NCBI GenBank assembly: GCA_002435865.1
Contig: DIWV01000003.1
Span: forward strand, 10,650-74,649
DNA: 64,000 nucleotides
Reading direction: 5' to 3'
Origin: Cloacimonetes bacterium UBA6097
GTDB taxonomy: Bacteria > Cloacimonadota > Cloacimonadia > Cloacimonadales > Cloacimonadaceae
How positions within the stretch are numbered: the first letter of the stretch is position 1; each line of letters begins with the position of its first letter. The notes beneath the pieces were generated by a model, which searched no databases, had not been told where the DNA came from, and saw only the letters and a list, made by a program, of their open reading frames with translations. The position numbers were made by a program, and so were the translations under genes. Positions 62,741 through 64,000 of the stretch are shown one piece after another.

Positions 62741-64000
62741 ATGAATGTAATTATCACTTCAGAACAAATGAAGAATTTGGACAAAAGCACTATCAATGAC
62801 TTGGGAATTCCATCCAGAGTCCTGATGGAAAATGCCGGCAAAGGTTGTGCAGACTTACTGCTAAGTTATTTTGATGAAGAGCTTAGCCTTGGAACAGTAA
62901 TCCTCTGCGGTTATGGTAACAATGGCGGAGACGGTTATGTGATTGCCAGATGGCTGCATTATTATGGTTATCCGGTTAGCATAATTAAAGTTGGAGAAGG
63001 AGATTCCAGTCCTGAAACAATAGCTAACAGAACTCTTTGTGAAAAGCTTAATATTCAGTATGTGAAGCCTGATGATGATATAATCTTTCAGGCTGGTGTT
63101 ATCATTGACGCCGTATATGGTATCGGATTCAAAGGAACTCTCAAAACTGAAGTAGCAGAATTAATCTCAAAAGTAAATGAATCTCCAGCACTTAAAATAG
63201 CTATAGATATGCCTTCCGGAGTTAATGCAGACACAGGATATGCAGAACAGGCTTTCCAGGCAAATATTACCCTGACTATGGAAGCTCTGAAATATGGACA
63301 TTTGCTTGGCAAAGGCAAACAGTTCAGTGGCTTTACAGAAGTTATTCCTATTGGAATACCTGATATGCTCTCGCATGATGAAGAAACAGCTTTGTTACTG
63401 GATGAAGACATTGTAAATCTGCCAGACAGAAGCACCTTCTCCCACAAAGGGGACTTTGGCAGAATTGCTGTATTTGGTGGGTCCCCGGGCTTTACGGGAG
63501 CTGCGTTCATGGCTTCAACTGCTGCTTTGAAAGCAGGTGCAGGATTAGTTACAATCTTTTGTCATCCTTTACAAACTGAGATCTATGATAGCAAGCCTTA
63601 TGAAGTAATGGTTAAAACTGTGCCTTTACGGGATAATGGCAAGCTTGATACTAAAGCTTTGTCCAAAGAACTGGTTAAGTTTGATATAATCCTGTTCGGA
63701 CCGGGATGCGGAGTTTCAGAATATACCAATGAATTACTCAGTTTCGTTGCTGAAGTCTGGGCAAAGCCTGCGGTTATTGATGCAGATGGGCTAAACACCT
63801 TAGCTCAGCATCATGATATCTTCAAACATCTGGCTGATAAACCAATAGTGCTGACTCCGCATTGGGGTGAGTTTTGCCGTTTAGCTGAAGTTACTATGGA
63901 AGATATGCACCGGGATTGCCTTTCACCATTTAAGAATTTCGTAAAAAAGCATAAGCTGAAAGTCCTGCTTAAAAGCGATACCAGCATCTATTATGATACT
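62741..64000 (+). CDS. nnr: Bifunctional NAD(P)HX epimerase/dehydratase (NnrE-NnrD), partial
   Basis: Repairs hydrated NAD(P)H: the N-terminal YjeF_N epimerase domain (about 1-215) and the C-terminal ADP/ATP-dependent dehydratase (about 225 on). Motifs: RVLMENAGKG, GYGNNGGDGYVIAR in the first; HKGDFGRIAVFGGSPGFTG, FGPGCG, VIDADGLN, and TPHWGEFCRLAE in the second. 420 codons are visible and the frame is open to the window edge, so the 3' end lies outside. The ATG at 62741 follows GAGGTG. It begins 9 bases after the kinase gene, so mazG, the kinase and nnr form one operon of metabolite housekeeping plus a sensor. Confidence 0.93.
   Translation, partial: MNVIITSEQMKNLDKSTINDLGIPSRVLMENAGKGCADLLLSYFDEELSLGTVILCGYGNNGGDGYVIARWLHYYGYPVSIIKVGEGDSSPETIANRTLCEKLNIQYVKPDDDIIFQAGVIIDAVYGIGFKGTLKTEVAELISKVNESPALKIAIDMPSGVNADTGYAEQAFQANITLTMEALKYGHLLGKGKQFSGFTEVIPIGIPDMLSHDEETALLLDEDIVNLPDRSTFSHKGDFGRIAVFGGSPGFTGAAFMASTAALKAGAGLVTIFCHPLQTEIYDSKPYEVMVKTVPLRDNGKLDTKALSKELVKFDIILFGPGCGVSEYTNELLSFVAEVWAKPAVIDADGLNTLAQHHDIFKHLADKPIVLTPHWGEFCRLAEVTMEDMHRDCLSPFKNFVKKHKLKVLLKSDTSIYYDT

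Noticed and set aside
1..64000. tRNA, rRNA or riboswitch genes
   Set aside because: Reading the intergenic gaps I found no acceptor-stem and T-loop pattern or recognisable riboswitch core; a covariance-model scan would be needed to be sure.

Overview
The window looks like a chromosome segment of an uncultured or fastidious anaerobic Gram-negative bacterium of the FCB superphylum, most like Candidatus Cloacimonadota. This is an inference. It rests on an AT-rich genome, an LptD homologue (so an LPS outer membrane), several exported proteins ending in a type-IX-like sorting domain (a YPNPFNP-type motif followed by GVYFYKL), a Bat (BatA/B/C/D/E) operon, a K+-dependent membrane pyrophosphatase and acetate kinase. 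No rRNA, tRNA, CRISPR array, insertion sequence or phage gene was recognised.

Layout. 0-12 kb: class II photolyase, two adjacent sensor kinases with periplasmic-binding-protein sensors (the second has lost its phosphoacceptor His), a GNAT protein, acetate kinase, a soluble-looking PAS-GAF-PAS hybrid kinase, an S4 protein and a membrane-anchored gluzincin. 12-20.5 kb: an orphan protein, copper ATPase, EamA and AI-2E transporters, a HAD phosphatase and LptD. 20.5-27.3 kb: an AT-richer accessory stretch with a subtilisin-like cargo gene broken by two stops and a frameshift, a second sorting-domain protein, and a 475-base non-coding stretch. 27.3-31.8 kb: cupin, DUF512 radical-SAM protein, PhnD and PhnC without a permease, and a divergent HisRS-like protein. 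32-44 kb: the MoxR-DUF58-Bat system, interrupted by a 4-kb block (pilin-like protein, lipoprotein, RCC1-repeat cargo). 44-58.7 kb: Na/Pi symporter, pyrophosphatase, transglutaminase-like protein, two lipoproteins, PgsA, an FtsX-like protein, a methyltransferase, NadA, dUTPase, a polyprenyl synthase and XseB, all on the minus strand. 59-64 kb: two small exported or membrane proteins, MazG, a sensor kinase, and the start of a bifunctional NAD(P)HX repair enzyme.

The most striking unexplained structure is a family of six intergenic palindromes, at about 1, 32.0, 39.05, 42.1, 51.2 and 58.9 kb. Each arm is built from tandem 11-bp units. Unit sequence differs from element to element, but the 11-bp period and the mirror-image layout are kept. 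Two copies are near perfect (35-bp and 24-bp arms around the same GCG loop) and share flanking sequence, so this looks like one repeat family. Two of the copies lie inside the block that interrupts the Bat cluster.

Functionally the window is mostly housekeeping and envelope biology: surface and secreted proteins, signal perception, metal and ion transport, phosphate and pyrophosphate economy, and lipid, isoprenoid and nucleotide upkeep. Most operons are tight, with short or overlapping junctions, and the convergent junctions are short.
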